A DNA stretch of 64,000 nt, from positions 682,001 to 746,000 of the forward strand of contig CAVRZD010000006.1 in the NCBI GenBank assembly GCA_963725645.1. Reading direction: 5' to 3'. The position numbers and the translations under genes are program-made. Shown here piece by piece: positions 60,864 to 64,000 of this stretch (its first letter is position 1; the number at the start of each line of letters is the position of its first letter). Under the pieces are notes generated by a model. The model did no database searches. It saw nothing but the letters and a program-made list of their open reading frames with translations, and was not told the DNA's origin. Origin of the DNA: JALYZC01 sp963725645 (GTDB lineage Bacteria; Actinomycetota; Thermoleophilia; Solirubrobacterales; Solirubrobacteraceae).

Positions 60864-62066
60864 TTATCCGGCCAGGGCGCCGGAGCCTGCCGCGAGCGCC
60901 GCACAGACGCCGAGCTCGGCGGTTCGTCGCCAAGCGCGAAACACCGCCGGCACGCCTGCCCCGGCGCTCATCTGCGTGCTGGACTGGAACGTGATCGACC
61001 GGCGTCCGTTGGGCGAGGTGGCGATGAAAGCCGTGTAGCCCGGCAGGTTGCCGGTGTGGCCGTAGACGGTGCCGCAGCGTGTGCGGTAGCGGAAGATCGC
61101 CAGGCCGGCCGCGTTGCTGCCGGGCCCCTGCGGATCGGAGTTGCCGGGGCGAAAGCGCAACTGCGCCGCGCGGGTGGCGCCCGAGAAGAGCCGGCCACCG
61201 CCGTAGGCGCGCACGAACCGTGTCAGGTCAAATGGGGACGATGTGATGCCGCCCGCCGCCCATATCACCGTGGCGTTGAGGATCTCCGAGCCATCCGCCC
61301 GCGGACCGGTCGGGTTGTTGTCGTAGCCGTGGACGTAAGGCGCCGGCATGCGGTACCCCATCGGCATCATCGTGCGGCGCATTGCGAGCGGGTCGGTTAC
61401 CAGCTGGCTGAGAAGGCGCTCGTAGGAGAGGCCTGTTGCGGACTCGGCGAACAGTGCGGCAACGACGTTGTCGGTGTTCGAATACACGTACCGCGACCCG
61501 GGGGTGAAGACGAGCGGATCGTTCGCGACGAACCCGATCAGGGACATCGGCGCGAGGGGTCGCCGCGTGGCTCCGGCGCGCTGCCAGCCGGCGGTCGCGC
61601 TGAAGTCGGGCAGTCCGCTCGTGTGGTGCAGCGCCTGGGCCAGCGTGACGCCTCCCCACGCCGCCGGTAGGTCGGGAAGCCGCTCGGCGATCGTGTCGTC
61701 CAGGGACAGGCGTCCGCGGTTCACCAGACTGAGCGCAACGGCCCCGCTGAACGCCTTGGAGACGCTCGCGATCCGCCAGTGGTCGTTCACATCGATGCGG
61801 CGCCGGGTCCGCAGGTCGGCCACGCCGTGGTTGAACACCTTGCGACGGGCCCCGCGCTGAACGACGGCGATCGTGCCGGGCGGCCCCCCTGGCATCGCTA
61901 CCAGCCGCGCAAGCGATCGGTCGAGCGCCGCGTCGGCACGCGGCGCAGACGGTGCCGCTACAGCCGTCCCAGCGGTCGCGGCGAGCACGACCACCATGGC
62001 CAGTGCAACCCCGAAGACGGCGATCCGGACCTCCATGCCCTGTGCGCTTCGCATTTCATCCCCCAC
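60864..62066 (-). CDS. Secreted serine hydrolase (beta-lactamase/class C-like)
   Basis: A 400-residue protein. Several in-frame ATGs (62066, 62054, 62036) are possible; the signal peptide (MEVRIAVFGVALAMVVVLAATAGTAVA) begins at the last of these. IDVNDHWRIASVSKAFSGAVAL holds the catalytic Ser-x-x-Lys, FTPGSRYVYSNTDNVVAA the Tyr-x-Asn motif, and YGHTGNLPGYTAFIA the HTG triad. These match the class C beta-lactamase/D-alanyl-D-alanine carboxypeptidase-like family. It would act outside on a peptide or ester; the substrate is not deducible. It is divergent from the FGE-like gene. Confidence 0.87.
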   Translation of the reverse strand: MGDEMRSAQGMEVRIAVFGVALAMVVVLAATAGTAVAAPSAPRADAALDRSLARLVAMPGGPPGTIAVVQRGARRKVFNHGVADLRTRRRIDVNDHWRIASVSKAFSGAVALSLVNRGRLSLDDTIAERLPDLPAAWGGVTLAQALHHTSGLPDFSATAGWQRAGATRRPLAPMSLIGFVANDPLVFTPGSRYVYSNTDNVVAALFAESATGLSYERLLSQLVTDPLAMRRTMMPMGYRMPAPYVHGYDNNPTGPRADGSEILNATVIWAAGGITSSPFDLTRFVRAYGGGRLFSGATRAAQLRFRPGNSDPQGPGSNAAGLAIFRYRTRCGTVYGHTGNLPGYTAFIATSPNGRRSITFQSSTQMSAGAGVPAVFRAWRRTAELGVCAALAAGSGALAG

Positions 62067-62201
62067 TCGCGAGTCCGGAAGGTGCGTCCTCGTTGAGATC
62101 AGGACGATAGAAAGCGCTCAAAGACTAGCGCCGATTCTGTGCTGCCCGGGCCAGGGGACCCGTGTAGGTTTGCCCTCCGTCAAGTGTTCAACAGGAGGAG
62201 C

Positions 62202-62245
62202 CCGGGTGTCTGAAGCGAACCAGTCCGGGTGTCTGAAGCGAACCA
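62202..62245. repeat. 23-bp tandem duplication over a translation start
   Basis: The 21-base phrase ccgggtgtctgaagcgaacca occurs at 62202 and again 23 bases later at 62225. Each copy contains a GTG (62206 and 62229). The GGAGG ribosome site is spaced for the first GTG, but only the second is in the FGE-like reading frame. It looks like a slip duplication or assembly artefact that shifts the start. Confidence 0.8.
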
Positions 62246-63506
62246 CGGTCACGAGCGGCGCCGCTGCGCTCGATTTCGGTGCCCCAACCACGGCCTCGGC
62301 TTCGCAGCTGCCGCCCTCCTGGGCGCCTTGGCGGTCGCCCCTGCGGCGGGCGCATCAGGCCCCGCGCAACTCACCTTCAAGACGGTTCGCGTCGGCTCCC
62401 CGGGGAACCGAGCGGTGTCGGTCGTCCCGTTCAGCGATGCGATCTACCCGTCGTGCTCGGTCGCCCCGAAGACGGCGGCCGGCTGCCTGAGCGTCGGCTC
62501 GGTCAGCACCTCCTACGGCATCGGCGAGCTCGAGGTGACCGTGGCCCAGTGGGTCGCCTTCCTGAACACGGTCGATCCCAGGGGAACCGACCCGCATGAC
62601 CTCTACGACTCCTCGGAGAGCGCATCGTCCTGGCCCCGGTACGGCCAGATCAACTTCTCCTCCAGAGCGCGGCGGGGCTTGCACTACAGGGTCGCCTACC
62701 CGCAGTGGGCCGACAAGCCCTACGGCTTCTCCACCTTTCTGCGTGCCGCGCGGTTCGTCAACTCGCTGACGAACGGCAAGGTGCTCTCCCGGCGGGCCAG
62801 CAGCGCCGGCGGCTTCTCGTTTGTCACCTACACGGTTCGCCTCTCCACGCAGACCGAGCGCGGCATGTACGACCTGGCTCGCCAGAAGCGCACCGGGGCG
62901 ACGCGGGCCCGCAAGCGGGGCTTCGTCGTGCCGAGCCAGGACGAGTGGATCAAGGCCGCCTACTACGACCCGAGCGGCGGCGGGACGCTCTCCTATTGGA
63001 AGTACCCGACCAACGCCGGAGTGTTCGGTGACGGCACCGCCACCGCGCCCGCCTCGACCACGCTCAATCCGCAGAACGGCGACGTGACGAACGCCGCGAC
63101 GCAGCCGCTGGCCAACTACAAGCCCTCCGGCGGCACGGCCCCGAACTGGTGCCCGTCGCAGGTCTCGGCCACCGACTGCCAGGCCGTCAACCCCTTCGGC
63201 CTCGACTCCACCGCCTACGCCGCCGCCTACCAGGGCAGCCTCAGCAGCGTCGGCCAGGCGGCGACGCGCTCCCCGTGGGGCACGCTCGATCAGGGCGGCA
63301 ACGCGGTCGAGTGGACCGACACGATCACCGCCCCGCCGTTCGGTATCCGGGGCGGCCCGCGCGTCTGGCGGCGCGAGCACGGCGGGGTGCCAAACTCAAC
63401 GGCGTACCAGATGTGGCCCTCCGCCGTCGGCCTCCAGCCTCAGGACAACACGTTCTTCGCGCACACCTACCCGTGGCTGGGCTTCCGGATCGGATATATC
63501 GGCTGA
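62229..63506 (+). CDS. Secreted formylglycine-generating-enzyme-like (SUMF1 domain) protein
   Basis: A 425-residue protein in the frame of the second GTG. LGFAAAALLGALAVAPAAGA is a signal peptide. ISYGIGELEVTVAQWVAFLNTVDP is the FGE-sulfatase start (here YGIGELEVTVAQ), and RGFVVPSQDEWIKAAYYDP, SPWGTLDQGGNAVEWTDTI, YPWLGFRIGYIG are the remaining landmarks. The conserved active-site Cys pair of true FGE enzymes (in the R-C-S-W-x-C-x-x-W context) is not obvious, so it may bind ligand rather than oxidise Cys. Translation from the properly spaced first GTG would be out of frame, so expression is doubtful as sequenced. Confidence 0.82.
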   Translation: MSEANHGHERRRCARFRCPNHGLGFAAAALLGALAVAPAAGASGPAQLTFKTVRVGSPGNRAVSVVPFSDAIYPSCSVAPKTAAGCLSVGSVSTSYGIGELEVTVAQWVAFLNTVDPRGTDPHDLYDSSESASSWPRYGQINFSSRARRGLHYRVAYPQWADKPYGFSTFLRAARFVNSLTNGKVLSRRASSAGGFSFVTYTVRLSTQTERGMYDLARQKRTGATRARKRGFVVPSQDEWIKAAYYDPSGGGTLSYWKYPTNAGVFGDGTATAPASTTLNPQNGDVTNAATQPLANYKPSGGTAPNWCPSQVSATDCQAVNPFGLDSTAYAAAYQGSLSSVGQAATRSPWGTLDQGGNAVEWTDTITAPPFGIRGGPRVWRREHGGVPNSTAYQMWPSAVGLQPQDNTFFAHTYPWLGFRIGYIG

Positions 63507-63539
63507 GGCCTCTGTCTGACGCGTAGCGCTCGGGTTTCA

Positions 63540-63585
63540 CCGGGCGGCTGGCTTCGAACCAGCGACCTCTCGGGTGTGAAGCGAG
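63540..63585 (-). tRNA. tRNA-Val (CAC) 3' half only
   Basis: Reading the reverse strand, a 17-base anticodon arm (CTCG stem, loop TTCACAC, anticodon CAC), a 5-base variable loop (AGGTC), a 17-base T-arm (GCTGG, loop TTCGAAG, CCAGC) and a 3' acceptor strand CGCCCGG are present at canonical spacing. The matching 5' acceptor strand (CCGGGCG) and D-arm are not found in the 40 bases upstream, and one anticodon-stem pair is a C-C mismatch. No CCA is encoded. It is a broken tRNA gene or an attachment-site remnant. Confidence 0.45.
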
Positions 63586-63667
63586 CGCGGGATTGCTCGA
63601 CCACCGGCGGGACTCCCTGCAAATGCCCAGGTTTGCCGGATCGCGCCGATCCGAAACGGACTCGCGG

Positions 63668-64000
63668 CTACGTCGCCGCCGCAGCGGACGACCCGCGGTG
63701 GCGGCGGTACATTTCGCGGATCCAGTCCACCGCGGGGTGGCCCGAGAAGGAGTCGACCCAGTCCCGCAGGCGCGTCGCCGGCGCAGGCTCCGGGAATGGA
63801 TACTGCAGCTCTGGCGGGTTCGCCAGCGGGAAGAGGAGGGCGGCGGCAGCGAGGTCCGCGACGGTGAAGCCGGTGCCGACGAGGTATCCGCTGGGCTGGA
63901 GCTCGGCCTCGATGCGGTCAAGCGCCGCCGCCACTTTCGCACGGCCCTCTTCGGCGTCGGCTGGATAGATCCGGTAGCGGCGGCGCGCGTACGCCATCGC
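63668..64000 (-). CDS. Glutathione S-transferase-like protein, C-terminal part (N-terminus beyond window)
   Basis: The reverse strand from the window edge reads AYARRRYRIYPADAEEGRAKVAAALDRIEAELQPSGYLVGTGFTVADLAAAALLFPLANPPELQYPFPEPAPATRLRDWVDSFSGHPAVDWIREMYRRHRG. It is the all-helical C-terminal domain of a GST-fold protein; FTVADLAAAALLFPL is the N-capping box/ADL motif. The glutathione-binding thioredoxin domain would lie upstream of 64000. The ATG at 63997 is probably internal. Confidence 0.8.
   Translation of the reverse strand, partial: AMAYARRRYRIYPADAEEGRAKVAAALDRIEAELQPSGYLVGTGFTVADLAAAALLFPLANPPELQYPFPEPAPATRLRDWVDSFSGHPAVDWIREMYRRHRGSSAAAAT

Noticed and set aside
1..64000. CRISPR arrays, transposases, integrases and phage structural genes
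   Set aside because: No regularly spaced repeats and no recognisable recombinase or phage protein were seen by eye, so none is reported; the holin-like domain at 18822 belongs to a host fusion protein.

Overview
The window is very GC-rich throughout, uses GTG starts often, and has many 4-base overlapping gene junctions. A LexA box of the CGAAC-N4-GTTCG type, actinobacterial-style BY-kinase, NHEJ and PspC/LiaF genes, and a secreted protein that resembles a Solirubrobacterales family all point to a high-GC actinobacterium, probably class Thermoleophilia (Solirubrobacterales: Conexibacter, Solirubrobacter, Patulibacter and relatives). This placement is inferred from gene content; no rRNA gene is present to test it.

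Layout. (A) 1-9.7 kb: a first polysaccharide locus with a DUF2142-type membrane protein, two GT2 and three GT4 glycosyltransferases, a SAM methyltransferase, a flippase and a YHYH-domain lipoprotein. (B) 9.7-12.6 kb: a PilB/GspE-type ATPase and a prepilin whose 3' end is fused tail-to-tail to a truncated M14 carboxypeptidase. (C) 12.6-18.8 kb: a P1-family peptidase, a LiaFSR-like envelope-stress module (PspC/LiaF protein, small membrane protein, PspC-histidine kinase, NarL-type regulator), a SHOCT protein, a BrkB-like protein and a metallo-beta-lactamase-fold hydrolase. (D) 18.8-24.1 kb: a lipid/phosphate group with a holin-alkaline phosphatase fusion, a diacylglycerol-kinase-like protein, a PAP2 phosphatase and a DUF2252 protein. 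(E) 24.2-28.4 kb: an MBL-fold protein, an enoyl-CoA hydratase and three gene remnants (UbiB-like kinase, LtrA-like protein, coiled-coil protein). (F) 28.4-37.6 kb: stand-alone ATP-dependent ligase and LigD-type polymerase (NHEJ-like), a STAS/SpoIIE-phosphatase partner-switch pair, an epimerase, VOC and GIY-YIG proteins, an AraC/VOC remnant, a secreted protein, SOS-controlled DinB, a receiver-only protein and a SnoaL-like protein. (G) 37.6-57.2 kb: a second, large Wzx/Wzy-type exopolysaccharide locus with nine or more glycosyltransferases, an epimerase, an acetyltransferase, two methyltransferases, a flippase, an O-antigen-ligase/Wzy-like protein and a Wzz/BY-kinase. (H) 57.2-64 kb: an MFS exporter, DUF1269 and DUF7144-like membrane proteins, a serine hydrolase, a formylglycine-enzyme-like secreted protein, a tRNA-Val 3' half and a GST fragment.

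How the genes work together. Locus G holds most of a Wzy-dependent pathway: sugar assembly by glycosyltransferases, decoration by methyl- and acetyltransferases, flipping (Wzx), polymerisation (Wzy-like) and chain-length/tyrosine-kinase control. No recognisable initiating phosphoglycosyltransferase lies in the window. Locus A could build a second glycan.

The most striking general observation is how many genes are broken. I count about ten probable single-base frameshifts (often in G or C runs), one in-frame stop, one 23-bp tandem duplication over a start codon, and four or five junctions where the middle of a gene, or the ends of two neighbouring genes, are missing. Either the sequence is an incompletely corrected or collapsed assembly (possibly metagenomic), or the strain is losing genes quickly; the breadth of functions hit favours sequence error. 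I found no transposase, integrase, CRISPR array or recognised phage-defence system, and no convincing wholly new system.
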